Shown piece by piece: positions 51,345 to 61,200 of a DNA stretch of 64,000 nt (its first letter is position 1; every line of letters begins with the position of its first letter). The stretch spans positions 1-64,000 of the forward strand of contig NZ_WMDQ01000013.1 in assembly GCF_009707955.1 (NCBI RefSeq), in the 5' to 3' direction. The translations under genes were made by a program, and so were the position numbers. This DNA is from Flavobacterium sp. LC2016-13 (GTDB taxonomy: Bacteria > Bacteroidota > Bacteroidia > Flavobacteriales > Flavobacteriaceae). Under the pieces are notes generated by a model, which saw only the letters and a list, made by a program, of their open reading frames with translations, was not told the DNA's origin and searched no databases.

Positions 51345-53606
51345 ATGAAAAATTCAATTTATATATTGATATTCTTTAATTTAAACTTTTCCTTTGCTCA
51401 GGAAACCGCAAAAGTTTCTGGTTTTGTTACTGGTGAAGGAAGAAAAATACAAGCCGCAAGTGTTCATTTATTAGGAACAAATCAAAAAACAATTTCAGAT
51501 AGTTTAGGTTATTATGCTTTCGAAAATGTTGCTTTGGGAAATTACACGATGCAGATTTCTCAAATGGGATTTCAAACTTTAAAAAAGAAAATTGAAGTCA
51601 AAAAAGATTCTACCCAGACTTTTGATTTTGAAATGACCGATAATCAAAATCAACTTAATGAAGTGGTTGTTTCAGGAACTTTAAAAGCGGTAAAACGATT
51701 AGAAAGTGCCGTTCCGGTTGAGGTTTATTCGCCGGTTTTCTTCAAAAAAAATCCAACTGCAAGTATTTATGAAGCGCTTCAAAACATCAATGGCGTTCGG
51801 CCTCAGCTTAATTGCGGGGTTTGCAACACGGGCGATATTCATATTAACGGATTAGAAGGTCCGTATACTTTGGTTTTAATTGACGGAATGCCAATTGTAA
51901 GCAGTCTTTCAACCGTTTACGGTTTGTCCGGAATTCCGAATTCGTTAGTCGAACGTATTGAAATCGTAAAAGGCCCGGCTTCGTCTTTGTACGGAAGTGA
52001 AGCCGTTGGAGGTTTAATCAATATTATTACTAAAAACCCAACAAACGCTCCGGTTTTTTCTGCCGATTATTTTACGACTAGTTATTTTGAAAGTAACCTT
52101 GATTTAGGGATGAAATTTAATGTTGGGAAAAAAGCGGTCTCACTTTTAGGGATTAATTATTTCAACTACGATCAGGTAATTGATAAAGACAAAGACAATT
52201 TTACCGATGTAACGCTTTCTGAAAGAATTTCGGTTTTTAATAAATGGAGTTTTCAGAGAAATAATAATCGCCTTTTTACGATTGCAGCGCGTGGAATGTA
52301 TGAAGATCGCTGGGGTGGAGATGTGCGCTGGGAGAAAAAGTACAGAGGCGGAGACGAAATTTACGGCGAAAGTATTTACACTAAAAGAGGAGAATTGATC
52401 GGAAGTTATCAATTGCCTTTTGAAGAAAAACTAATGCTTTCCTTCTCCGGAAATGTACATTACCAAGACAGCCGTTACGGAACAACATCCTATATTGCCA
52501 ATCAAAAAATTGGTTTTCTGCAATTGACTTGGGATAAAAAAATAGGAAGAAATGATTTCCTTGCCGGAATTGCCAATCGATATTCGTATTATGATGATAA
52601 TACAACCGCAACAAAACAAGCCGAAAGTACCTGGTTACCCGGAATTTTTGTTCAGGACGAAATTACACTTTCTTCAAAAAGTCAGGTTTTGTTAGGAATG
52701 CGTTATGATTATAATTCGATTCACGGTTCCATTTATACACCAAGAGTAGCATATCGATGGAAGAAAAATGAGAATACTATTTTCCGTTTGAATGCTGGAA
52801 CGGGATTTCGGGTTGTAAATTTATTTACCGAAGATCACGCGGCGCTTACAGGTTCGAGAGATGTTATAATAAAGAATGATTTAAAACCCGAACAATCTGT
52901 AAATGCAAATCTGAATTATATTCAAAAGATAAACTTTACAGGTGGAACTTTTATCGGAATTGAAACAACTGCTTTTTACACCAGATTCAGTAATAAAATC
53001 ATATCCGATTATGCAACAAATCCAAATGAGATCATTTACGATAATATCAACGGATATGCAATCAGCCAGGGAATCAGTACGAATGTTGATGTCAATTTTC
53101 CAACGGGTTTAAAAATGATTCTTGGTGCGACTTTTTTAGACAATAAAAATGTCGAAAACGGAATTTCAAAAAGACCATATTTAACCGAAAATTTCACTGC
53201 AACCTGGAGCATTTCATATAAAATAGAATCGTTAAATTTATTGCTGGATTATACAGGAAATGTTTACAGTCCGATGGAATTGCCTTTATTGAGCGAATTA
53301 GATCCAAGAAGTCCAAAATCACCTTGGTTTAGCATTCAGAATATTCAGTTTACTTATTTTGGATGGAAGAATTTTGAGGTTTACGGGGGAATCAAGAATC
53401 TTTTAAACTTTACACCAAAGCAAAATAATCCGTTTTTGATTTCCAGAACCAATGATCCTTTTGACAAAAACGTACAATACGATTCGGCCGGAAAAGTTTT
53501 GGCCACGCCAGATAATCCATACGGATTGACTTTTGATACCACTTATGTTTACGGGCAAAACCAAACGATTCGCGGGTTTTTAGGATTGCGATATACTTTG
53601 AGATAA
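51345..53606 (+). CDS. TonB-dependent outer-membrane receptor
   Basis: A 753-residue receptor. The ATG at 51345 gives the signal peptide MKNSIYILIFFNLNFSFAQ; an upstream TTG frame lies inside the operator. A carboxypeptidase-D-like regulatory domain (about 25-105) is followed by a plug (about 120-235) with VLIDGMPIVSS and VEIVKGPASSLYGSEAVGG, then a 22-strand barrel ending ...GLRYTLR. The plug holds Cys157 and Cys160 in NCGVCNTGDIHING, which could bind metal. With an operator-like site shared with mntH, metal or metal-chelate import is a reasonable inference. Confidence 0.92.
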   Translation: MKNSIYILIFFNLNFSFAQETAKVSGFVTGEGRKIQAASVHLLGTNQKTISDSLGYYAFENVALGNYTMQISQMGFQTLKKKIEVKKDSTQTFDFEMTDNQNQLNEVVVSGTLKAVKRLESAVPVEVYSPVFFKKNPTASIYEALQNINGVRPQLNCGVCNTGDIHINGLEGPYTLVLIDGMPIVSSLSTVYGLSGIPNSLVERIEIVKGPASSLYGSEAVGGLINIITKNPTNAPVFSADYFTTSYFESNLDLGMKFNVGKKAVSLLGINYFNYDQVIDKDKDNFTDVTLSERISVFNKWSFQRNNNRLFTIAARGMYEDRWGGDVRWEKKYRGGDEIYGESIYTKRGELIGSYQLPFEEKLMLSFSGNVHYQDSRYGTTSYIANQKIGFLQLTWDKKIGRNDFLAGIANRYSYYDDNTTATKQAESTWLPGIFVQDEITLSSKSQVLLGMRYDYNSIHGSIYTPRVAYRWKKNENTIFRLNAGTGFRVVNLFTEDHAALTGSRDVIIKNDLKPEQSVNANLNYIQKINFTGGTFIGIETTAFYTRFSNKIISDYATNPNEIIYDNINGYAISQGISTNVDVNFPTGLKMILGATFLDNKNVENGISKRPYLTENFTATWSISYKIESLNLLLDYTGNVYSPMELPLLSELDPRSPKSPWFSIQNIQFTYFGWKNFEVYGGIKNLLNFTPKQNNPFLISRTNDPFDKNVQYDSAGKVLATPDNPYGLTFDTTYVYGQNQTIRGFLGLRYTLR

Positions 53607-53614
53607 ATTTATGA

Positions 53615-53757
53615 GCCACAGATAGCGCAGATTTTTTTAGCCACGAATTTCACGAATTCGGACGAATTTTTTAGAGAAAGATTTACTTTTTAATTTGTGC
53701 TAATTCGTGAAATTCGTGGCAAAAGAAACAATCATTTTAATCTGTGCAATCTGTGGC
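53615..53757. repeat. Nested inverted word repeat between the TonB receptor and thioredoxin genes
   Basis: The outer arms are 53615-53635 (GCCACAGATAGCGCAGATT) and 53737-53757 (AATCTGTGCAATCTGTGGC). The inner arms are 53640-53669 (GCCACGAATTTCACGAATT) and 53691-53720. The inner 19 bp are exact reverse complements. It fills the gap and ends 15 bp before the next gene. Confidence 0.85.
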
Positions 53758-53772
53758 AAAAAAACAAAAACA

Positions 53773-54237
53773 ATGAAAAAGCTATTTCTATTAATGTTCT
53801 TCTTCGGAATAACTTCAACAGGATTTTGTCAGTTAAAAAGCAGAACTTTTGAGGAAGTAGATAGTTTGCAGCAAATTCAAAAACGAAAAATTATCGTTTT
53901 CATCCATACCGATTGGTGTCAATTTTGCCAAAGAATGAAATCTACAACATTCAAAAACCGTCAAATTATTGAAAAACTAAACTCACATTTCTATTTCATT
54001 GATTTTAATGCAGAAGAAAAACGAGATATTACGTTTAATAATCAGACATTTAAATATAAACCCTCGGGAAATAATGTTGGCGTTCATGAACTTGCTTTGC
54101 AATTGGGAACTATGAATAACCAAATCGTATATCCGATTTTATGTGTTTTGAATGAGAAAAACGAGATCATTCTTCAATACAACAACTATTTAAACCCAAC
54201 TGATTTTAACCTTCTTTTAGAAAAATTGAAAGAATAA
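53773..54237 (+). CDS. Exported thioredoxin-fold protein
   Basis: A 154-residue periplasmic protein. The ATG at 53773 gives the signal peptide MKKLFLLMFFFGITSTGFCQ; the longer upstream frame is repeat DNA. The thioredoxin fold shows IIVFIHTDWCQFCQRMKSTTF (CxxC active site) and YPILCVLNEKNEIILQ with the cis-proline. It resembles DsbD-gamma or DUF255-like thiol proteins. It lies between the TonB receptor and crtY and could reduce exported thiols. Confidence 0.88.
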   Translation: MKKLFLLMFFFGITSTGFCQLKSRTFEEVDSLQQIQKRKIIVFIHTDWCQFCQRMKSTTFKNRQIIEKLNSHFYFIDFNAEEKRDITFNNQTFKYKPSGNNVGVHELALQLGTMNNQIVYPILCVLNEKNEIILQYNNYLNPTDFNLLLEKLKE

Positions 54238-54255
54238 AATTCATTATTTTTGAGG

Positions 54256-55440
54256 ATGAATTCTTCGCAAATCAAACACTTCGATTACATTTTTACCGGA
54301 ACCGGATTAGCTTCTTTGATGACGGTTTATAAAATGATTTTGTCTGGAAAGTTTTCAGATAAATCGATTTTGCTTTTAGATCAGGATTCGAAAAAAAATA
54401 ATGACAGAACCTGGTGTTTTTGGGCAAAAGAAGAAACAGTTTGGAATTTGATTATCTACAAAAAATGGGATTCAGCCTTATTTGCCGATCAGAATTTTAA
54501 ACGCCAATTAGCGTTAAAGCCTTATCAGTACAATCAAATTCGAAGTTTAGACTTTTACAATTTTGTTTTCGAAACGCTTTCAAAACATCAGAATATTGTT
54601 TTTTTAAATGAAAAAGTAACGGATATAAACGAACTTGAAACGCACGTTTTTGTTGGAACAGAAGAAAACAGATATACCTGCAATTACTTATTCAACAGTA
54701 TTTATACAAAGACTTTTGCCGAAAGTCAAACTAAATATCCCGTTTTACAACAACATTTTACCGGTTGGTTTGTAAAAACTACAGTTGAGGTTTTTAATCC
54801 GGAACAAGCCACTTTCATGGATTTTTCGGTAGAACAAAAAGGGAATACAAGGTTTATGTATGTTTTGCCGACTTCAAAAACCGAGGCTTTAGTTGAATAT
54901 ACATTGTTTTCAGAAAATCTGCTTCCAAAAGAAGAATATGAAAACGAAATTAAAACCTATTTAAAAAAACTCGGAATTGAACATTATGAAATTTTAGAAA
55001 AAGAGCAGGGAAGTATCCCGATGACTTGCTATCCTTTTTGGAAAAAAAACACAAAACGTGTTTTAAATATTGGAACTGCCGGTGGATGGACAAAAGCGAG
55101 TACGGGTTATACTTTTAAAAATTCAGATAAAAAATCAAGCGAGTTGGTTAAGTTTATTAGGGATAAAAGCGCTTCTCCCGAAACTTCGGGATCGTTCAGT
55201 ATGACATCATTTCATAAAAAAAGTAAATTTTGGTTTTATGATTTATTGCTTTTAGATATTCTTCATCGCCATAATGAATTGGGAAGTACAATTTTTTCAT
55301 CTTTATTTAAAAAAGGAAATCCCGCTTTGATTTTTAAATTTTTAGATGAAGAAACTAATTTGACCGAAGATCTTCAAGTGATTTCAAAATGCCCGAAAGT
55401 ACCATTTATCAAAGCATTGTTTCGAGTTTTATTCAGATAA
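54256..55440 (+). CDS. crtY: Lycopene beta-cyclase
   Basis: A 394-residue flavoprotein that cyclises the ends of lycopene to beta-carotene. The N-terminus YIFTGTGLASLMTVYKM binds FAD, and RTWCFW, then PYQYNQIRSLDFYNFVF and PMTCYPFWKKNTKRVLNIGTAGGWTKASTGYTF are family hallmarks. An apparent insertion at residues 306-320 (SASPETSGSFSMTSF) coincides with a hairpin repeat. No other carotenoid gene is in the window. A TATTTTTG box lies only three bases before the ATG, so the transcript could have almost no leader. Confidence 0.92.
   Translation: MNSSQIKHFDYIFTGTGLASLMTVYKMILSGKFSDKSILLLDQDSKKNNDRTWCFWAKEETVWNLIIYKKWDSALFADQNFKRQLALKPYQYNQIRSLDFYNFVFETLSKHQNIVFLNEKVTDINELETHVFVGTEENRYTCNYLFNSIYTKTFAESQTKYPVLQQHFTGWFVKTTVEVFNPEQATFMDFSVEQKGNTRFMYVLPTSKTEALVEYTLFSENLLPKEEYENEIKTYLKKLGIEHYEILEKEQGSIPMTCYPFWKKNTKRVLNIGTAGGWTKASTGYTFKNSDKKSSELVKFIRDKSASPETSGSFSMTSFHKKSKFWFYDLLLLDILHRHNELGSTIFSSLFKKGNPALIFKFLDEETNLTEDLQVISKCPKVPFIKALFRVLFR
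55170..55210 (+). repeat. In-frame hairpin repeat element inside crtY
   Basis: TCCCGAA (55176-55182) and TTCGGGA (55185-55191) form a 7-bp stem with a two-base loop, followed by a TCAGTATGACAT word. Related sequences occur between genes at 21681-21706 (CTTCTCCTGAAGCTTCG...ATGACA), 20357 and 30052. It reads through in frame as Ser/Thr-rich residues. Confidence 0.7.
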
Positions 55441-55726
55441 AAAGCTTAGCGCAGATTTCAACTAATACATTTTATCGCAAAAACCCTCTTCTTAATTTAC
55501 TTTCTATTTCAAAAGTAAACATTCTTTTATCGTAAAAAGTAGTGGATACTTTGAAAACTCTAATCTAAATCACGATTTGGACACAAAGAAATACCCTATT
55601 TTTCTGTTTTTATAACTTTTAGAAGCGATTCTAAACACGTCTTGAGAATTAATTTTGTATTTCGAAAATAACACTATGTACGTTTGATAATGGGTTATTT
55701 AGGATAATGAATTAAATGAGATAATT

Positions 55727-56155
55727 ATGGGAATTACAAAGCACTTAAATTTCGATATAGAAACAAAAGCAATAGGAAAAATTTGTAAAGCACTCGGACA
55801 TCCGACAAGAATTCAGATTATGACATTACTTTGGAGAAAAGACAATAGAACTTGTGGCGAAATTGTTGAATTGATTCCATTGGCACAATCAACGATATCA
55901 AAACATTTATTAGAATTAAAAAAGGCAAATCTGGTAAATATAAAAAATGAAGGAAAAAAAATAATCTACTCTATTGAAGTCGATAATATAGAAATGCTTA
56001 AAAAATATCTAACGAGCTATCTTTCAACCATTGAGATTTCCGAGCAAGATAAATCAACCGTTTTAACAACCAGACAAAGAAGAAGCAGAAACAGCTATTT
56101 GAAACAATACAATTACGAGTTTCCGGATAAAAAAATAAAACAAGTAGCAGTTTAA
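55727..56155 (+). CDS. ArsR-type winged-helix regulator
   Basis: A 142-residue transcription regulator. The core ICKALGHPTRIQIMTLL, ELIPLAQSTISKHLLELKKANLV and KIIYSIEVDNIEMLKKYL are the ArsR winged helix. The usual metal-binding ELCVCDL motif is absent (TCGEIVEL instead), so it may sense something other than arsenite-like metals. The C-terminal tail (RQRRSRNSYLKQYNY) is basic. It lies after a 286-bp gap in which I see no gene, and 104 bp before a bacilliredoxin gene that has its own -7 box. Confidence 0.88.
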   Translation: MGITKHLNFDIETKAIGKICKALGHPTRIQIMTLLWRKDNRTCGEIVELIPLAQSTISKHLLELKKANLVNIKNEGKKIIYSIEVDNIEMLKKYLTSYLSTIEISEQDKSTVLTTRQRRSRNSYLKQYNYEFPDKKIKQVAV

Positions 56156-56219
56156 ATTTTTAATATCGTACTATAACAAAACTTTATACTTCAAATTAAG
56201 TAGTTGCGAGTAAACTTTG

Positions 56220-56227
56220 TAACTTTG
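56220..56227 (+). promoter_or_regulatory. Candidate -7 box for the bacilliredoxin gene
   Basis: TAACTTTG matches TAnnTTTG, 32 bp upstream of the ATG. A TTG at 56204-56206 is closer (13 bp) than usual for a -33 element. Confidence 0.45.
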
Positions 56228-56259
56228 CAGTTCAAAAGTAAAATTTAAAAATAAACAAT

Positions 56260-56670
56260 ATGTATCCAGAAGAAATGGTAAAACCAATGCAAGCTGAATT
56301 GACAGCTGCAGGTTTTCAAGATTTACATAGTGCCGAAGCTGTTGAGAATGCTATCAAAGCAGAAGGTACCACTTTAGTTGTTGTGAACTCTGTTTGTGGT
56401 TGTGCTGCAAGAAATGCACGTCCGGGAGCAAAAATGAGTTTAGACGGAGCTAAAAAACCAGATCACCTTATTACAGTTTTCGCTGGTGTTGACAAAGAAG
56501 CAGTTGATGCTGCAAGACAGCACATGTTTCCTTTTCCTCCATCATCGCCATCTATGGCTTTGTTCAAAAACGGAGAATTGGTTCACATGTTAGAGCGTCA
56601 CCACATCGAAGGTCGTCCAGCTGAATTAATCGCTGAGAACTTGCAAGATGCGTTTAACGAGTATTGCTAA
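56260..56670 (+). CDS. BrxA/BrxB family bacilliredoxin
   Basis: A 136-residue thioredoxin-fold protein that removes bacillithiol or similar adducts from proteins. The CGC active site (Cys46, Cys48) is in VNSVCGCAARNARP, and MYPEEMVKPM and FPPSSPSMALFKNGELVHMLERHHIEGR are the family blocks. Length is typical. It stands alone between an ArsR gene and a strong terminator. Confidence 0.95.
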   Translation: MYPEEMVKPMQAELTAAGFQDLHSAEAVENAIKAEGTTLVVVNSVCGCAARNARPGAKMSLDGAKKPDHLITVFAGVDKEAVDAARQHMFPFPPSSPSMALFKNGELVHMLERHHIEGRPAELIAENLQDAFNEYC

Positions 56671-56674
56671 TTAA

Positions 56675-56850
56675 GGGACTAAGGTTCTGAGTTGCTGAGA
56701 TTCTAAGGTTTTTTCTAAGTTTCAAAGTAACAAAGGCTCAAGACACAAAGATTTAAAACAAAAAAGCACTATGAAAATAGTGCTTTTTTGTTTTTTAGAC
56801 AATCATAAAAAACTTAGAACCTCAGAACCTTAGCAACTCAGAACCTCAAA
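56675..56850. repeat. Mirrored word repeats around the terminator of the convergent brx and efflux genes
   Basis: GGTTCTGAGTTGCTGAG (left, near 56693) is mirrored by CTTAGCAACTCAGAACC (right, near 56831). The right end runs into the 3' end of the outer-membrane factor gene. Confidence 0.7.
56761..56788. terminator. Bidirectional terminator
   Basis: A perfect 12-bp stem AAAAAGCACTAT/ATAGTGCTTTTT with a GAAA loop and T-rich flank serves the bacilliredoxin gene and the convergent efflux operon. Confidence 0.85.
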
Positions 56851-58213
56851 AGTTCCATCCTCCGCCAAGTGCTTTATACAACTGAACCATCGAACTTAAT
56901 TGTTTTTGTGTTAATTGCGAAAGACTAAGTTGAGCTTCAAAAAGAGATCTTTGAGCATCCAGAACTTCCAGATATGAAACATAACCATTATAATATCTTG
57001 CGTTTGAAAGATCATAGTTTTTTTGTGCGGCGACAACCTGTCGGTTTCGGGCAGTCCATTCTTCTTTGAACATGGCTACATTTTGAAGTGAATTTTCGAC
57101 TTCAGAAATGGCGGTTAAATATGTTTTTTGGAAATTGAACTTTACTTCTTCGGCAATTTGTCGGTTGACATCAACACGGCGTTTGTTTTTTCCGAAGTTG
57201 AAAATTGGGCCGGTAACTCCTGCGCCAACATTTTGCATGTACGAACCATCATTAAATAAATCACCTACCAGTACACTAGAAAAACCTGCAACCGCAGCAA
57301 TATTAAAAGACGGATAACGCAACGCCTGTGCAACACCAATTCTTTCATAAGCCGCTTTGTATAAATATTCCTGACGTTTTACATCAGGTCTGTTTTCTAA
57401 TAAAGCAGATGGAACCGAAGTTGGAAAAGTTGTTAAAATCAATAATTCACTATTCGTTTTGCCACGCTGAATAGGCTGCGGCACTTGTCCAATTAAAATC
57501 GAAATGGAATTTTCCAAAGCCGTAATTTGCCTTTTAATTGCCGGAATATTTGCTTCGGCAATGGCGACTTGCTGTTCAATTTGCACTTTATCTAATTCGG
57601 CGACGTAACCGCTTATAAAACGTTCGTTGATAATGTCATACGCTTTTTGTCTTGTTTCTAATGTATGAATGGTAATCTCCAATTGATTATCGAAATCACG
57701 CAATTCAAAATAAGAAATGGCAATCGTGCTTACGATATTTGACAGAATTACTTTTCGAGCTTCATCGGTTGCTAAAAGTTCACTTTGTAAAGCTTTATTC
57801 TGATGACGGTATTTTCCCCAAAAATCCAGTTCCCAAGACATATTAACAAATGCCGATGAAGGCTGCATAATCGTTTCGGAACTATTTACCTGACCGGAAT
57901 ATTGAAAAGCAGGAAATAAATCAGCTTTTGCAATTCCGAGATTGGCTTTTGCCTGTTCTAAACGTGCCAAAGCAATTTTAAGGTCATAATTATTTTGAAT
58001 TCCTTTTTCGATCAGGCCAATTAAGACATCATCGTTAAATATCGATGACCATTTTATGGTTGTAACTGATTTTGTTGTGTCTCTGGATTGATTGCCAAAA
58101 CGGAAAGTATCTGCCTGAGGTTGTTCGGGTTTGGCATATTTTGGCCCAACCATGCATCCATAAGGAAAAACAACCATCAAAAATAACGCTGAAAGTATTT
58201 TTAGATTTTTCAT
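56846..58213 (-). CDS. Outer-membrane factor of RND efflux system (TolC/OprM type)
   Basis: A 455-residue outer-membrane channel lipoprotein with lipobox VVFPYGCMVGPKY (Cys20). Two TolC repeats of long helices are visible (FNDDVLIGLIEKGIQNNYDLKIALARLEQAKANLGIAK and the mirrored RQEYLYKAAYERIGVAQALRYPSF). The end FEAQLSLSQLTQKQLSSMVQLYKALGGGW is typical. Its ATGA overlaps the end of the permease gene by four bases. It is the last gene of the three-gene efflux operon. Confidence 0.94.
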   Translation of the reverse strand: MKNLKILSALFLMVVFPYGCMVGPKYAKPEQPQADTFRFGNQSRDTTKSVTTIKWSSIFNDDVLIGLIEKGIQNNYDLKIALARLEQAKANLGIAKADLFPAFQYSGQVNSSETIMQPSSAFVNMSWELDFWGKYRHQNKALQSELLATDEARKVILSNIVSTIAISYFELRDFDNQLEITIHTLETRQKAYDIINERFISGYVAELDKVQIEQQVAIAEANIPAIKRQITALENSISILIGQVPQPIQRGKTNSELLILTTFPTSVPSALLENRPDVKRQEYLYKAAYERIGVAQALRYPSFNIAAVAGFSSVLVGDLFNDGSYMQNVGAGVTGPIFNFGKNKRRVDVNRQIAEEVKFNFQKTYLTAISEVENSLQNVAMFKEEWTARNRQVVAAQKNYDLSNARYYNGYVSYLEVLDAQRSLFEAQLSLSQLTQKQLSSMVQLYKALGGGWNF

Positions 58214-61200
58214 TTCTCTTCCTCTTTAGGTTCATCAATTTCCTCCGTTTTTTTCTTTCCGAATGTTTCAATAAATACAAATAACACCGGAATCAGACAA
58301 ACGCCCAAAATGGTGGCGACCAACATTCCGCTAAAAACCGTCATTCCCATTACTTTCCTGGCTTGCGCTCCGGCTCCGCTAGCGGTTAACAACGGAACAA
58401 CTCCCAAAATAAAAGCAAAAGCTGTCATAAGGATTGGTCGAAAACGCAATTTGGCGGCGTACAGTGCGGCTTCTTTAACCGGCATTCCTTTTTCATATTC
58501 TTCTTTGGCAAATTCTACGATCAAAATCGCATTTTTGGCCGCCAGACCAATCAGCATTACGAGACCAATTTGTGCAAAAACGTTATTGACATAATCCGGA
58601 CTTAATAATCGACAGATATATAATCCGAGGAAAGCGCCAAAAACGGCAAAAGGAGTTCCGAGCAAAACGCTGAATGGCAACTTCCAGCTTTCGTATTGTG
58701 CGGCGAGAATTAAGAACACGAAAAACAACGCCATGATAAAAACGGTATTTCCTTTTCCTTCGGCTTGTTTTTCCTGATAACTCATATTCGCCCATTCGTA
58801 ACCCATTCCGGCGGGCAGTACTTTTGCAGCGGTTTCCTGTAGTGCTTTCATGGCTTCCGCCGAAGTAAATCCGGGAGCGGGCGTTCCACCAATTTCGGCA
58901 GCTCGATATAAATTGAAACGTGTTGTGAATTCGGGACCGCTTTCTTTTCGAATTGTAGCAATACTCGTAATGGGAATCATTTTGTTATCCCGACTTCGAA
59001 CGAATATCTTATTTATGTCTTCGGGATTTACGGTAAAACTTGGATCTGCCTGAAGCAAAACAATATACTGTCGTCCGAATTTGTTGAATTCATTTATATA
59101 TTGTCCTCCCAAACTTGCACCAATGGCGAGATTCACATCCGATAAAGATAGATTCAGTTCCGATACTTTTTCCCGATCAATATCTAAACTAATCTGCGGA
59201 ACGTTTGGATTGAAGGTCGTTCGAATAGTTCCAATTTCGGGTCGTTTTTTGGCTTCGGCCATAAATTGCTGTGCATTCTGAAAAAGATATTGTGGTGTAT
59301 TTCCTTCTTTATCCTGAAGCATCATCGAGAATCCGGCAGCATTTCCAATTCCCGTAATCGGCGGAGGTCCAAAAGCAAAGACCGTTGCCTCAGGAATTCC
59401 AAAAATTACTTTTCCGTTGACTTCTTTCAAAATCTGAAAAACATCCTGTTCGCGTTCTTTCCATTCTTTTAAGGCAACGAAGAAAAATCCGTTATTGGTG
59501 GCAACTGAGTTTTTTATCAAACTGAATCCGGCAACCGAAGTATAATATTGAACACCTTGATTTTTAGATAAAATATGTTCTACTTTTTGAATGACTTTGC
59601 TGGTTCTTTCTAAAGATGATGCGCCGGGAAGTTCAATATTGACAAACATATAACCCTGATCTTCTTCGGGAACAAATCCACCTGGAATTTTTCCTCCTAA
59701 AAGAATAATGGCTCCAACTACAATTCCGATAAAAATTAAACTTCGGGCAGTTTTCTTAATCAAGAAACCTGAAAAACCAGTGTATTTATTAGTGAAATTT
59801 CCAAACTTAACATTAAACCATTTAAAGAATTTCCCGAGCCAGCCTTTTGCTTCCTGATTGGGTTTTAGTAAAAGCGAACATAAAGCCGGACTTAAAGTCA
59901 ATGCACTTAATGCAGAGAAAATCACAGAAATAGCAATTGTAATCGCAAATTGCTGATACAATCTTCCTGTAATTCCCGGAGTCAATGCAACCGGAATAAA
60001 AACGGCTGTTAAAACAATCGCGATTGCAATTACAGGTCCAGAAACTTCGCGCATTGCTTGGTTTGTTGCTTCTCGCGGAGACATACCTTGTTCGATATGA
60101 TGCATTACGGCTTCAACCACTACAATTGCATCGTCGACGACAATCCCAATGGCGAGTACTAATCCTAAAAGTGAAAGGACATTTATAGAAAATCCGAGTA
60201 ACGGAAAAAGCATAAATACACCAATCAAGGAAACAGGAACGGTTAAAAGCGGAATTAAAGTGGCGCGCCAGTTTTGTAGAAATATAAAAACTACCAGAAT
60301 TACCAGAATAATGGCTTCAATCAAAGTGTGCATGATTTCGTTGATTCCTTCAGAAATGGCTAAAGTGGTGTCTAATGAAACAGCATATTTTAAATCCTGA
60401 GGAAATCTTTTACTGAGTTGTTCAATCGTGTTTTTTACATTTTCGGCTACTTCAAGAGCGTTGGAACCCGGCATTTGTTTGATTCCGATAGTTCCTGCGG
60501 GATTTCCGTTTAGTCTGGCAACAGAAGCATAACTTTCGGTTCCGAGTGCTACTCTTCCAACATCTTTCAGCCGAACTTGTTGATTACTGATATTTGATTT
60601 TAGAATGATGTTTTCAAAATCTTCGGGATTTACCAAACGATCTTTCAACATTACGTTATACGTGAATTCATTATTTTCGGTCGCTGGCGGCGCTCCGAAT
60701 TTTCCTCCGGGCGCAATAGCATTTTGTTCTTGAATCGATCGTATAATATCGGGAACGGTGAGATTGTATTTCGCCATGATATCGGGCTTGACCCAAATCC
60801 GCATGGCATAATTACTTCCTCCGTAAAGGGTAACTTCTCCAACACCTTTTATACGGGCGAGTGCGTCTACTATGTTGATGCTCGCATAATTGGTTAAAAA
60901 GTTATTATCGAAAGTTTTGTTGGGAGAATACAAAGACAAAATCAGCATCGGCATTGATAATGACTTTTTGGTTGTAACTCCGGTTGTTTTAACATCGTTT
61001 GGGAGTTTGTTTGTGGCTTCGGCAACTCTGTTTTGAGTTAACATTGTAGCGTTGTCGAGATCTGTTCCCATATCAAAAGTGATAGAAAGCGTCATACTTC
61101 CGTCACCCGTATTGGTCGACTGCATGTAGAGCATATTTTCGACACCATTTACTTTCTGTTCGATGGGTGTTGCAACGGCTTGTTCAACATTTAGTGCGTT

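Noticed and set aside
54245..54252. TATTTTTG as a firm promoter for crtY
   Set aside because: It ends three bases before the ATG, so transcription would start inside the gene; probably chance unless the start codon lies further downstream.
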